DNA from: Chloroflexota bacterium
Lineage (GTDB): Bacteria; Chloroflexota; Anaerolineae; Promineifilales; Promineifilaceae
Direction: 5' to 3'
Assembly: GCA_024223125.1 (NCBI GenBank)
Contig: JAAEOP010000313.1
Location: 1 to 50,048 of the forward strand
DNA length: 50,048 bases
Made by a program: the position numbers and the translations under genes. The notes beneath the pieces are model-generated. The model was not told where the DNA came from, did not search any database, and saw nothing but the letters and a program-made list of their open reading frames with translations. Shown here one piece after another: positions 32,334 through 43,810 of the stretch. Within the stretch, counting starts at the first letter, position 1. Each line of letters begins with the position of its first letter.

Positions 32334-32373
32334 TGTCAGGTAGGTGGTTTTTCTGTAAGAAATATGTCAGGTA
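32334..32373. promoter_or_regulatory. TGTCAGGTA direct repeats upstream of an ABC operon
   Basis: TGTCAGGTA occurs at 32334-32342 and 32365-32373, 31 bp (about three helical turns) apart, and TGTCA recurs at 32383. They lie 70-110 bp before the ABC ATPase start at 32444. They could be regulator binding sites. No clear -35/-10 pair is evident in the 258-bp gap. Confidence 0.3.
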
Positions 32374-32443
32374 TGGAAGGTATGTCACAAACTAAGATTT
32401 AGCGGTGTTGTATGTTATGGAGGGGCGTAACAGGAGTGCAATC

Positions 32444-33364
32444 ATGATTGAAACTGAAAATTTAGGTAAGATGTTTGATTCGTTTACGGCCGTGCAAAAT
32501 CTCTCCTTAAACGTACCGCCGGGACAATTGCTGGCCTTGTTGGGGCCGAATGGAGCCGGCAAGACAACCACAGTCCGCATGATCGGTTCCATCCTCAAAC
32601 CGACAACTGGCTGGGCTAAAGTGAACGGTTCTGACGTCGTTTCGCAGGCAGACAAGGTGCGCCGCTCCATTGGTATGTTGACAGAGCAGCCGGGCCTGTA
32701 TTCGCGTATGAATGGGTTGGAGTATTTAGAGTTTTACGGCCGTCTATATGGCATCCCTGATCACAAAATACGTCAGAAAGGGCAAGACATGTTCGCCCGT
32801 TTTAACATGGCCGGGGCCGAAGATCGGCGGCTGGGAACCTACTCCAAAGGCATGCGCCAGAAAGTAGGCTTGATTCGCTCCATGCTGCATGATCCGTCCG
32901 TGTTACTGCTAGACGAACCCACCTCAGCCATGGATCCCCATTCGGCCAAACTGGTACGCGACTCCATCCGCGAACTACGAAACGACCACCGTACCATCAT
33001 CCTTTGTACGCACAATCTGGCCGAAGCCGAACTGCTGGCCGACAAAATCGCCATCATCAAACAGGGTGAAATTGTCGCCCAGGGGACATTTGATGAGTTG
33101 AAGCAGAAATTATTGGGTCGGCCGCAGCTCGAAGTACGCGTAGACAAAAACCTCAACGGCCAGGTAGATGAACTCAACAACCTGGTAACAGTAGATTGGG
33201 TGCGTGAGGACACCATCCGTTACCGTACCGATAACCCCGATGTAACCAATCCCCAACTGGTGCGCTGCCTGCATGATCTGGGGCTAGGCGTCATCTCCTT
33301 ACAGCAAGTTTCCCAAAGTTTAGAGCAAGTTTATCTGCGCGTTGTAGAAGAGATTGGAGATTAG
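32444..33364 (+). CDS. ABC transporter ATP-binding protein
   Basis: The protein (306 aa) has Walker A GPNGAGKTT, Q-loop MLTEQPGLYSRM, signature YSKGMRQKVGL, Walker B VLLLDEPTSAMDP and the H-loop LCTHNLAEAE. A C-terminal domain of about 80 residues follows. AGGAG lies 7 nt before the ATG at 32444. The start-less extension to 32405 would use TTG. The final residues EEIGD and the TAG stop are encoded by the GGAGATT repeat, as in the unrelated MBL gene at 46044. The partner is the SpoIIM-fused permease at 33420. Confidence 0.93.
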   Translation: MIETENLGKMFDSFTAVQNLSLNVPPGQLLALLGPNGAGKTTTVRMIGSILKPTTGWAKVNGSDVVSQADKVRRSIGMLTEQPGLYSRMNGLEYLEFYGRLYGIPDHKIRQKGQDMFARFNMAGAEDRRLGTYSKGMRQKVGLIRSMLHDPSVLLLDEPTSAMDPHSAKLVRDSIRELRNDHRTIILCTHNLAEAELLADKIAIIKQGEIVAQGTFDELKQKLLGRPQLEVRVDKNLNGQVDELNNLVTVDWVREDTIRYRTDNPDVTNPQLVRCLHDLGLGVISLQQVSQSLEQVYLRVVEEIGD

Positions 33365-33397
33365 AGATTGGAGATTCCGCCAATCTCCCAATCTCTT
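33350..33397. repeat. GGAGATT-type junction repeat containing a stop codon
   Basis: GAGATTGGAGATTAGAGATT and GGAGATT on the plus strand are followed by CCAATCTCCCAATCTCTT, giving a hairpin. It starts inside the 3' end of the ATPase gene, provides its TAG (33362-33364) and ends 23 nt before the permease start, just ahead of its ribosome site. Confidence 0.8.
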
Positions 33398-33419
33398 GTC
33401 TCTCTCAATGGAGACCATT

Positions 33420-34877
33420 ATGACAACAATACCTCTTTCCCTATCCAGAAATCGAAACACCGTCCATATGATCCTGACCGTTGCCCGACGCGAAATCCGG
33501 GACTCTTTCCGTGACTGGCGGATTGTTATTCCCATCTTCCTGCTGACATTGGCCTTTCCGGCGCTCATGAATTTTACAGCCCGACGGTTGATAAACTTCG
33601 TCTCCGATTATGGCGCGGAGATTATTGCCACCCAACTTATTCCCTTTCTGCTGCTGGTAGTAGGGTTTTTCCCCATGTCCTTTTCTCTGGTGATTGCCCT
33701 GGAGACTTTTGTAGGTGAAAAGGAACGCAAAAGTCTGGAACCCTTGCTGGCCACGCCGTTGAGCAACACGCAGCTTTATGCTGGCAAAATGTTGGCCGCT
33801 TTGGTTCCGCCACTGTCGGCCAGCTACTTGGGGATGGTAGTCTACATGTCAACCCTGTGGTTTAACCTGGATTGGCGGCCGGAACCTTCATTAGTCGTAC
33901 AAACGGTACTGCTAACAACAGTGCAGGGGGTGATTATGGTCGCGGCCGCAGTGATTATATCCAGTCAGGCCACAAGTGTGCGGGCGGCTAATCTGTTAGC
34001 CAGTTTCATTATTGTGCCCATGGCGCTGCTAATCCAATTTGAGGCTGGGGCGTTGTTTTGGGGGAACCATGTCGGTCTGTGGTGGCTGATTTTGGCCTTG
34101 TCGCTGACGGCCGCTGTCCTCATCCGCATGGGTCTATTTGTGTTTAATCGGGAAGAACTGCTGGGCCGGGATATAGATCAAATTCGCCTCGGTTGGATGA
34201 TTCGGACGTATTGGGAAAACTTTACGGGGCGGTCGTGGCACGGCCGTTACCCCAACCCCATCATCTGGTACAAAGACACCTTTGCCATATTGCCCAAACT
34301 TGTCAAACCGGGCGCTTTTTTGCTGCTGGCCTTTGTGGGATCTGTCTTGTTTGGCATCTGGTTGGGATATGAGTACACGCTGCCAGCTTCTCTACAGGCT
34401 GAGCTAACCGGCGACAATTTAATTCGTAACCTGGAACAATATTCTTTCCTGTTAGCTGCATTGCCAATAGCCATCATTTTACAGAACTTGCGCGTCATCG
34501 CCTTACAAGCCTTATTAGGCGTCTTCACCTTTGGTGTTTTGGGGGTATTCATCTTCATGCTGCCCTGGGTAGTTATCGCTTATCTGGCAACCCAGTTTGC
34601 TCTGGCCGGGCAAAATCCGTACCAATTCTTATTGGCCACAATCATTCCTCATGGTGTCATTGAACTGACGGCTTTGCTCATCACGGCCGCGGCCGCGCTG
34701 CGTTGGCATACCGTTATCATCCATCCCTCACCCGAACGATCTGTCAGCGAAAGTTTCCTCATGTACATGGCCGATTTCAGCCGTGTTTTTTTTGGAATCG
34801 GACTGCCCATGCTCATCATTGCCGCCTTTGTAGAAGCGCATGTGACAACACAGGTACTACAAATGATTTACGGATAG
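33420..34877 (+). CDS. ABC-2 permease fused to a SpoIIM-like domain
   Basis: The protein (485 aa) has an N-terminal half that is an ABC-2 permease: VARREIRDSFRDWRIVIPIF, then helices with FVGEKERKSLEPLLATPLSN, the coupling loop typical of the family. The C-terminal half (from about 300) has four more helices ending in ATIIPHGVIELTALLITAAA and SVSESFLMYMADFSRVFFGI, the IPHGxxE signature of SpoIIM/DUF95 proteins. In Bacillus SpoIIM acts in engulfment; outside sporulators SpoIIM-like proteins are encoded beside ABC-2 genes. GGAG lies 6 nt before the ATG at 33420. Its role in export is unknown. Confidence 0.88.
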   Translation: MTTIPLSLSRNRNTVHMILTVARREIRDSFRDWRIVIPIFLLTLAFPALMNFTARRLINFVSDYGAEIIATQLIPFLLLVVGFFPMSFSLVIALETFVGEKERKSLEPLLATPLSNTQLYAGKMLAALVPPLSASYLGMVVYMSTLWFNLDWRPEPSLVVQTVLLTTVQGVIMVAAAVIISSQATSVRAANLLASFIIVPMALLIQFEAGALFWGNHVGLWWLILALSLTAAVLIRMGLFVFNREELLGRDIDQIRLGWMIRTYWENFTGRSWHGRYPNPIIWYKDTFAILPKLVKPGAFLLLAFVGSVLFGIWLGYEYTLPASLQAELTGDNLIRNLEQYSFLLAALPIAIILQNLRVIALQALLGVFTFGVLGVFIFMLPWVVIAYLATQFALAGQNPYQFLLATIIPHGVIELTALLITAAAALRWHTVIIHPSPERSVSESFLMYMADFSRVFFGIGLPMLIIAAFVEAHVTTQVLQMIYG

Positions 34878-34879
34878 AA

Positions 34880-34966
34880 AGTCTGTAAGTTTGCAAGTTG
34901 CAGGTATGCAAGTAAAGGTTTACTTTTCAAGAGACACTTGCACACTTGCACACTTGCACACTTGTC
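34880..34966. repeat. ACTTGCAC-type junction repeat
   Basis: GTAAGTTTGCAAGTTGCAGG and ATGCAAGTAAAGG are followed by TTTACTTTTC and four CTTG words at exactly 8-bp spacing (34937, 34945, 34953, 34961: CACTTGCACACTTGCACACT). The two halves are complementary, giving an imperfect hairpin between the permease and the next gene. It is related to 12670-12745. Confidence 0.75.
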
Positions 34967-35031
34967 TCCGTTGACTAAACGTACATTTAACGCCCTCGCC
35001 CCTTGTGTTCCCCTTTGGTACACTTGCGCCC

Positions 35032-36372
35032 ATGTTTACACAAAAACGAACACCTGTTATTGTGGGAATCATTGCCCTCATTTTGGTCGCTGTTGCCGTT
35101 GCCGTTGGTTGGCGGGTAGTACGAGGGGATGACACACTGCTACGAAATGTTTCTGTTGCAGACGAGCTAATCACCCCCAATGCCAACGGTGAGAGTGATG
35201 TGACCTTTATCAATTATGAATTGTCGCGCAACGGTCGTGTCTCCATCTACTTTGAAAACGAAAACAGGGATCGCTTTTATTTCCGTGACAACAAAGTGCG
35301 GGGAGCCGGTGAGTACCAGGTCGCTTTTAGTGGCATTGTAGATGGTTTTACCCTGCCTGATGATCTGATTGAAGGGGAAATATTGGCGCGGTTATTGCCC
35401 GACGGCCGTTATACCTGGACCATCACCGCCACCGATCAAACAGATCACCGCGAAACCGTACAAGGCCAGATACAAATTGCCGACGCCGACCCTCAATTAC
35501 CCGCCATTCGTGGCTTTAGTTTGTGGCCAGACACATTCACCCCCAACCGAGACGGCATTGATGACCGCACCCGATTCTCGCTCGACCTGGCCAAAGAGGC
35601 TGACTTGCGTGTTTTTCTACTTATGCCCGACGGCCGTGAAACCCCCATTACCGAAGATGAATACGAAAATCCGCTTGGGGCCGCCGGCCCCCACTTTTTT
35701 GATTATGAAGGCGGTGTAGATGAAGGCGCTACCCCACCGCCAGACGGTATTTACCCGCTGATAATGATCGCCCAGGATGAAGAAGGGCAAAAAGTTCGTC
35801 TGGAAAGCGAATTAACCATTGCCTACGGCGGTGTGCCCCGTGCCAAAATCTACCCTCCGCCCACAGGAGATACAGTGCGTTGGGAAGCGACGGCCGTCCC
35901 CCTCTGCAACACCCTCCATTTCACCGTCACCGTAGAAAACTACGGCACAACCCCTATCCGCACCAGTGGCCCCCCGCCCGGTACCGAATATGATTCTGAC
36001 TGGAACTACAATACGCTGGGCTGGTTCACCGAGTCGGGAGCCTTCCGTTTGGGCATCGGCTATGAGAACGAGATTACCAATTACCCTTACCGCTGGGCTG
36101 TAGGTAGTTTGGATGATCTGGAAGAGATTGACGGCCGCTATTACCTCATGCCTGGCAAGCGGGCAGTGGTGACGGGCGGCATCCGCCTGACCAATGTTTT
36201 TGGAGAGCGCAACCCCCAGCCAGTTTGGGCCGGTCTCATCCACGAAGATGTAGAAGTCTCCCAATTCAATTCCCGCGTAGACCCCACACCTATTTTGGTA
36301 GACATGCCCGATGCAGCCAATACGCCAGAGTGCGACCCCCGCGATCCCCCTGTTCGTCCTCCAACCGAGTAG
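35032..36372 (+). CDS. Membrane-anchored extracellular protein with FlgD-Ig-like repeats
   Basis: The protein (446 aa) has one N-terminal helix (IVGIIALILVAVAVAVGWRV) that anchors a secreted body. Two FlgD-Ig-like units begin with the T-P-N-x-(D/N)-G motif: ITPNANGESDVTFINYELSR and FTPNRDGIDDRTRFSLDLAK. Each is followed by a GxYxW-type segment (DGRYTWTITATDQ, DGIYPLIMIAQDE). The remainder is a beta-rich domain with an acidic/Pro-rich tail (DPRDPPVRPPTE). Such modules occur in cell-surface and secreted proteins; no enzymatic motif is seen. The ATG at 35032 is preferred over GTG 35005; neither has a ribosome site. Confidence 0.8.
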   Translation: MFTQKRTPVIVGIIALILVAVAVAVGWRVVRGDDTLLRNVSVADELITPNANGESDVTFINYELSRNGRVSIYFENENRDRFYFRDNKVRGAGEYQVAFSGIVDGFTLPDDLIEGEILARLLPDGRYTWTITATDQTDHRETVQGQIQIADADPQLPAIRGFSLWPDTFTPNRDGIDDRTRFSLDLAKEADLRVFLLMPDGRETPITEDEYENPLGAAGPHFFDYEGGVDEGATPPPDGIYPLIMIAQDEEGQKVRLESELTIAYGGVPRAKIYPPPTGDTVRWEATAVPLCNTLHFTVTVENYGTTPIRTSGPPPGTEYDSDWNYNTLGWFTESGAFRLGIGYENEITNYPYRWAVGSLDDLEEIDGRYYLMPGKRAVVTGGIRLTNVFGERNPQPVWAGLIHEDVEVSQFNSRVDPTPILVDMPDAANTPECDPRDPPVRPPTE

Positions 36373-36466
36373 TCTTTTGATGTAGATTTCCAATCCACAT
36401 CTGACATTATTGGATAGGAACGTCGCTTCTCAATATCAACCGCTGAATTTCCTGGACAAACGGCCG

Positions 36467-36494
36467 TTTGCCCCCCTCCTATTTCCGCTATAAT
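36467..36494 (+). promoter_or_regulatory. Probable promoter of acnA
   Basis: TATAAT (36489-36494) is a perfect -10, with TTTGCC (36467-36472) 16 bp upstream as a moderate -35. It is about 90 bp before the aconitase start, leaving a leader of roughly 80 nt. Confidence 0.5.
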
Positions 36495-36583
36495 ACCCTT
36501 GTATTTAAGCAGCATCAATTCCGTATGAATCAACCTATTTCATACATCTTCATAATCTCACACTCAAAGAGGAGTAATGTCCA

Positions 36584-39280
<2,697 letters not shown>

Positions 39281-39299
39281 GAGAAATACTTTATGTGGA

Positions 39300-39333
39300 G
39301 CGGGTTGGTTCTGATAAGCCAGCCCGTTTTTTT
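39300..39333 (+). terminator. Intrinsic terminator of acnA
   Basis: CGGGTTGGTT (39301-39310), loop CTGAT and AAGCCAGCCCG (39316-39326) form a GC-rich stem with G-U pairs, followed by seven T (39327-39333). It begins 20 nt after the acnA stop. Confidence 0.85.
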
Positions 39334-39361
39334 GCGGCCGTTACCACACAAAGAAGGGGGG

Positions 39362-41338
39362 CTATTCAAGGGGAAGGGGAATTATGAACCAATTACCGTT
39401 GACAAACTGACCATCGTCATCCTGATAATAGGCCGTAATACGGATGGCGACAGGTTGTTTGCCGTCCACTACAGGCAGGCGGTAGGCGCCTTGAATTAAT
39501 TGATTTTCTACCCACTGGCTTGTTGGATACCAACCTTCAATCGGGTTACTCTCATCGGCCTGACTGATCATATCATCGGGACTGGTAGGTGGATTGTTTG
39601 CCAGTAAATGGATGGCCAGGTGATAGTCTCGTTCCGGATTTGTTTTTGCGTACCAGTTAACTTGTAGCAGATAGCTCTGTCCTTCGTTTTCTGGTTGTAT
39701 CGCCGCTGACTGAATGGCAAGATCGGAATTTACAGAAAAGGCGTCTGCCGCCAAACTGGCTGTATGCGGGGCTGTGAGAATTTCAACCAAACCGGGAGCA
39801 TAGGAGTCCAGGTAAACAGGACCGAGCTTTTCCTCCCATCTTTCTACCGGCCAAAGAAAAAAGGTTTTGCCAGGGGTGAGCAGCCGATACCCTTCAGTCA
39901 CAAATTCATGCAAATCTGCGTTGTGGTCAACTAACGTGACATCTTGTAATTGACCGCGATATTTTTGGGCGTAGGCGGTTCCCCAATAATCATGTCCCCA
40001 TAACATCATCAATACAGTTGGTTGCGCTGGGTCGGCCGCCTGATCCACAATAGCGATGATCTCCTCGACACCGCGATCTTGGGTGATTGACATAACTTTA
40101 GGGTAATTTCGGTATGCAATGTAACCAATCGCGGCCACTACTACTGCTAATGCGCCATACCCAACGGCCGCGCGCCACTTATAAAGGTAGCTTAGGAGCA
40201 GGGACAGGCCAAGACCGGCAAACATGGAAGCGGGTACCTTGGCCGCCAGAATCGCATCGCCTACGAAGCCGCCATAAATAATGGCCGGTATGATCATATA
40301 CGGGATAACTGCCAGCAGTAAGGCGGCCGTATAACGCCAATAAGTAGGTCGCGGCCGACGTATGGTAAAAAACCCCAACGAGCTGATTGCCAGCAAGGCC
40401 AATGGCAGGTCATCGTTCAGAACAGACAAAGTAATACGGATGCGTTCGCTCCAATCGGTAGTCTCTACTGATGTGCTGACAAAACGGCCGGCTTTGGCGT
40501 TCAAAAACATGCGTGTGAAACCGGCCATGGTACTGGTGTTGCCAAAAGTCCAATCAGCGCCCATCCATTCTCTTAGGGGCAGGTACAAATAAAGCAGCGG
40601 AGCGATGAGGCTAATCACCAGGATCAGAATGATGTTGCCTAAAATGAAGCGCCAACGGGGGATAATGAACAGGGCAACGGCCGGAATAATGCCAATGACA
40701 GCCCGACTGTGGAAAACGCCCTGGCTGGCTGCAAACGCCAACCATAGCAGGTCGCGGCGATTACCTGTACGGTCAAAGCGCACAGCGAAGGTGAGGATTG
40801 CGGCAATAAACATCATTGTCATGCTGTGGACTTCAGCTAATGACGAATCTATCCACATGGATGTGGAGACAGCAAAAGCTACAGTGCCTGTCAATGCAGC
40901 CCACCGTTTTGCCCCCAGTTCCAATGCCAGCAGGGTGATGAACACGGCCGTTAACGAACCCCAGATCAGAGAAACAAGTGAAGCGCCCATGGCCGGCTGA
41001 ATACCAATCAGCCTGAATAGTGTCACCAATAGGGAACCAGTAATGGAATAAAATGGGTAGCCGTTAAAATGAATCGTGCCCCAGCGCGGCAAAGCATTTT
41101 GAAGTTCGCCAACATCGGTTACATAGGGATGATTGCCTCCGTTAATGTGAGTCTGTAACGTCACTGCAAATAAAACGGTCGTCAGCAACCCCGCCAGCAA
41201 AGCGACGCCCCAATTTGACCGGCGTAAAGTTTGGAACCAGGTTCGCAGGTCTATTTTTTGCACCTTTTGGTTTCCTTCTTCCGTAGTTGGCAACTTTTTT
41301 ACCCCGAAATATTGAGATGTTACATTTTTTCGTCTCAA
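39362..41338 (-). CDS. DUF2723 multi-pass membrane protein (glycosyltransferase-C-like)
   Basis: The protein is about 650 aa. Some 11-12 predicted helices fill residues 45-430, with the DUF2723 hallmark near the N-terminus: YVTDVGELQNALPRWGTIHF followed by NGYPFYSITGSLLVTLFRLI, i.e. an acidic loop after the first helix and a G-x-P-x-Y motif. A soluble C-terminal domain of 230 residues follows (EEIIAIVDQAADPAQPTVLM onward). DUF2723 proteins resemble GT-C lipid-linked glycosyltransferases; mannosyl transfer has been proposed for relatives. No ATG lies upstream of the first helix. The frame opens with TTG at 41338, and a GTG at 41263 behind AAGGAAACC is an equally good start. Confidence 0.85.
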   Translation of the reverse strand: MRRKNVTSQYFGVKKLPTTEEGNQKVQKIDLRTWFQTLRRSNWGVALLAGLLTTVLFAVTLQTHINGGNHPYVTDVGELQNALPRWGTIHFNGYPFYSITGSLLVTLFRLIGIQPAMGASLVSLIWGSLTAVFITLLALELGAKRWAALTGTVAFAVSTSMWIDSSLAEVHSMTMMFIAAILTFAVRFDRTGNRRDLLWLAFAASQGVFHSRAVIGIIPAVALFIIPRWRFILGNIILILVISLIAPLLYLYLPLREWMGADWTFGNTSTMAGFTRMFLNAKAGRFVSTSVETTDWSERIRITLSVLNDDLPLALLAISSLGFFTIRRPRPTYWRYTAALLLAVIPYMIIPAIIYGGFVGDAILAAKVPASMFAGLGLSLLLSYLYKWRAAVGYGALAVVVAAIGYIAYRNYPKVMSITQDRGVEEIIAIVDQAADPAQPTVLMMLWGHDYWGTAYAQKYRGQLQDVTLVDHNADLHEFVTEGYRLLTPGKTFFLWPVERWEEKLGPVYLDSYAPGLVEILTAPHTASLAADAFSVNSDLAIQSAAIQPENEGQSYLLQVNWYAKTNPERDYHLAIHLLANNPPTSPDDMISQADESNPIEGWYPTSQWVENQLIQGAYRLPVVDGKQPVAIRITAYYQDDDGQFVNGNWFIIPLPLE

Positions 41339-41356
41339 TTTCCAATCTTTTTTGCG

Positions 41357-41863
41357 TTATTTCCGGCGACGCTTTTTCTTGGATTTCTTTCTACGGGTAC
41401 GCTTCCACGAGGCGGGCGCTGAGACCTTCCTTGGCGGTTTTATTTGGGCAACGGCCGCAAAAGAGACAGTAACCGATTCCCCTCGTTTGTCGCCTTCTAC
41501 CACAAACCCCAATCCTAGCTCATGATATGCTTGCCCATCCTCCATATGTTGGTGTTCGATCCACATCTCTTGCAGATGCTTTCCCACTATATGATTCCGT
41601 TCTTGAGCCAAATCATCGAAATGAAGAGGGCCATCGCAGCAACCACAAAGTAAGGGCAGTTTATAATCATTGTCAAAGACGAAGTAAATAATCTCTTTGT
41701 GCCGTACCATGTCTACAATGGAGCGGCCGCCGATACGGTTGTCCAAACTTTCAAATGTGCATTGCAGGCTTCCGTCAATCAATATCAACGGAAATCCATC
41801 TTTGGGACAAACCGGCACCGACCCATTCGCCAGCAAAATGGTCTTTGGTTGTTTTGACATCAT
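41357..41863 (-). CDS. Unknown protein with Cys motifs and a strongly basic C-terminus
   Basis: The protein (168 aa) is soluble. It has Cys at VCPKDGFP and LQCTFE and a CGCC cluster (LLCGCCDGPLHFDD), which suggests a zinc- or metal-binding fold. It ends in an extreme basic tail of Arg/Lys (KRTRRKKSKKKRRRK), reminiscent of ribosome- or nucleic-acid-binding tails. AGGTGA lies 7 nt before the ATG at 41863. It lies 18 nt upstream of the DUF2723 gene on the same strand. I do not recognise the family. Confidence 0.7.
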   Translation of the reverse strand: MMSKQPKTILLANGSVPVCPKDGFPLILIDGSLQCTFESLDNRIGGRSIVDMVRHKEIIYFVFDNDYKLPLLCGCCDGPLHFDDLAQERNHIVGKHLQEMWIEHQHMEDGQAYHELGLGFVVEGDKRGESVTVSFAAVAQIKPPRKVSAPASWKRTRRKKSKKKRRRK

Positions 41864-41904
41864 TTCTGCTCACCTTTTCTAACTACGTACATAATGAATC
41901 CTCT

Positions 41905-43089
41905 TTAACCGAAAACGCCACTATTTTGCAGAGTGGAAATTTCCTCGTTTGTGTAGCCAAGTTCTTGGAGTACGGCCGTCGTGTCCTCCCCCAATCCCCC
42001 GCCTACCTGACGATATTCAGCCTCGGTTTGGGAAAACTTAAAGGGGCTGCCGACCTGCTTTTGGATTGTGCCATCTGATTTGGGCACGTCCACAATCATC
42101 TGCCGCGCCTGGGTTTGGGGATGGACGATCATTTCAGGGATGGTGAGTACTGGCTCCACACAGACATCGTAATTGGCGAACACGGCCGCCCACTCCGCCA
42201 AATCTTTCCCACTTATTACATTGCGAATTTCCGCCTTTAACGCCTTCTGATTTTGCGGCGATTGGTCCAGGCCATGCGGAATGAGGTCTGGCCGTTCAAT
42301 GGTCTGGCAAAAACCCTGCCAGAATTTGGGTTCCAGACTACCTATGGAGATATAACGGCCGTCTTTTGTTTCATAATAATCATAATACCCGCTCCCGTTT
42401 AATTGCCAGCTTTCCCGCTCTGGCGCTTCACCACCCACCAGATATTGGCTGACGGCGTGGGCGTGCCAGGCAATACTCATATCCAACATACTGATGTCTA
42501 CAAACTGGCCTTCTCCAATTTGTTGGCGATGGATAACGGCCATTAAAATGCCCATCACCGCCCCCATTGCCCCGCCGATGTCAGCGATCTGTACGCCCAA
42601 AGGCGGTGGCCCATTGTCCGCACGGCCGCTGTGACTCATGACGCCGGATAGAGCCAGGTAATTGTTGTCATGTCCAGCACGGTTACGGTACGGGCCAGTT
42701 TGTCCGTAGCCTGTCAGGGCGCAATAAATCAGAGCCGGGTTGATCGCTTTCAATGTTTCATAGCCAATGCCAAGTCTGTCCATGACGCCGGGCCGAAATT
42801 GTTCCAGGATGATGTCGTAACGGCCGTTAGCCACCAACTGCTTCACTAAATCCACAGCCTCTGACTTTTTCAAATCCAGGGCTAACGAGCGTTTGTTGCG
42901 GTTCAACAGCCGGTGCCAGGCGGAAGCGTCACCATCTTGGGGGGGGATAAAACGTACCATATCGGGGTGATGGGGCGCTTCCACGCGCAGCACATCCGCC
43001 CCCAGGTCGGCCAGCATCATGGAGCCAAACGGCCCCGGCAGCAGGCCGCTGAAATCAAGAATTTTTAGGGATGTGAGAGGTCCGGTCAT
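41905..43089 (-). CDS. CaiB/BaiF (family III) CoA-transferase or alpha-methylacyl-CoA racemase
   Basis: The protein (394 aa) has the family N-terminus: LKILDFSGLLPGPFGSMMLA, then DLGADVLRVEAP, and NRNKRSLALDLKK. RYDIILEQFRPGVMDRLGIG and YCALTGYGQTGPYRNRAGHD follow, and the catalytic Asp region is VQIADIGGAMGAVMG. GHDNNYLALSG is closest to racemase-type members (MCR/AMACR). The enzyme either moves CoA between carboxylic acids or epimerises 2-methylacyl-CoA. With the acyl-CoA ligase and hotdog thioesterase upstream it points to fatty or branched acyl-CoA metabolism. No strong ribosome site precedes the ATG at 43089. Confidence 0.93.
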   Translation of the reverse strand: MTGPLTSLKILDFSGLLPGPFGSMMLADLGADVLRVEAPHHPDMVRFIPPQDGDASAWHRLLNRNKRSLALDLKKSEAVDLVKQLVANGRYDIILEQFRPGVMDRLGIGYETLKAINPALIYCALTGYGQTGPYRNRAGHDNNYLALSGVMSHSGRADNGPPPLGVQIADIGGAMGAVMGILMAVIHRQQIGEGQFVDISMLDMSIAWHAHAVSQYLVGGEAPERESWQLNGSGYYDYYETKDGRYISIGSLEPKFWQGFCQTIERPDLIPHGLDQSPQNQKALKAEIRNVISGKDLAEWAAVFANYDVCVEPVLTIPEMIVHPQTQARQMIVDVPKSDGTIQKQVGSPFKFSQTEAEYRQVGGGLGEDTTAVLQELGYTNEEISTLQNSGVFG

Positions 43090-43134
43090 ATTATGTATCT
43101 CGAGTCTATTACTTCATTTTCCCAGTGTTACTCA

Positions 43135-43755
43135 CTAGCAAGCCAAGGCAAGATCAAATGATTGCCGCCATACCGTGGCAAGTTCATCTGAGAACTGAAT
43201 TCTTCTATGATTTAATAAATTAACCATTTCCTTTTCAATGTCCAGTTCGCTTTCCACAAAGGCTAGATCACTATCTATCTTATCTGCTGTTTCCAATAGT
43301 TTCATGTGTGTTGCTCGGTGAACTTCAATGGTTTTTAGCTGAGAGGTAATTTCGCTTAACACATTATATAATTGTCGGGTAACCTGGGCTAAAAATGCAA
43401 AATAAAGGTATGTAACATTGAAGAGAAATCTATCGCATATATGATCTTCGACCCATAATTTTGCCTCGGACTCAAGTCGAAACAACCATTCATAAGCCAA
43501 TTCACCGAATTTCTCTTGAATGGCTCGTTTTCGCCCTTCAAACTTCTGAGACGGGAATCTTACTATACTATCGAAGGCCAATTCAGATATAATGCTCGCC
43601 AAATAATCTGGAGATGGAGTCTCATCAGTCAGTTTACCTGTGTAGATTAAGAGACCTTCCTCACCCATATGATGCCATAATGCACATGCATTGAAGCAGA
43701 AAAAGGATGCCACATAATATTGAAATTTGAGTTCCTCCTCTCGTGCTTCATTCAT
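43135..43755 (-). CDS. Hypothetical helical protein, AT-rich insertion in the acyl-CoA cluster
   Basis: The protein (206 aa) is predicted mostly helical. A hydrophobic patch lies near 105-125 (FLFNVTYLYFAFLAQVTRQL), followed by a coiled-coil-like region (SEITSQLKTIEVHRATHMKL). No motif is recognised. It is clearly lower in GC than the genes on either side and contains no ACGGCCGT copy, so it may be a recent arrival or belong to an accessory island. A weak GGTGA precedes the ATG at 43755. A CACCGTC repeat marks its upstream edge. Confidence 0.65.
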   Translation of the reverse strand: MNEAREEELKFQYYVASFFCFNACALWHHMGEEGLLIYTGKLTDETPSPDYLASIISELAFDSIVRFPSQKFEGRKRAIQEKFGELAYEWLFRLESEAKLWVEDHICDRFLFNVTYLYFAFLAQVTRQLYNVLSEITSQLKTIEVHRATHMKLLETADKIDSDLAFVESELDIEKEMVNLLNHRRIQFSDELATVWRQSFDLALAC

Positions 43756-43777
43756 AATTTTATTTCACCGTTTTACA

Positions 43778-43806
43778 ACTGTCGACCGTCCACCGTCCAC
43801 CGTCTA
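43778..43806. repeat. CACCGTC heptamer junction repeat
   Basis: GTCGACCGTCCACCGTCCAC followed by CGTC holds three near-identical 7-bp words (ACCGTCC) in the gap between the acyl-CoA ligase stop and the hypothetical gene at 43135-43755. It is in one orientation only, unlike the hairpin-forming arrays. Confidence 0.6.
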
Positions 43807-43810
43807 AAAG

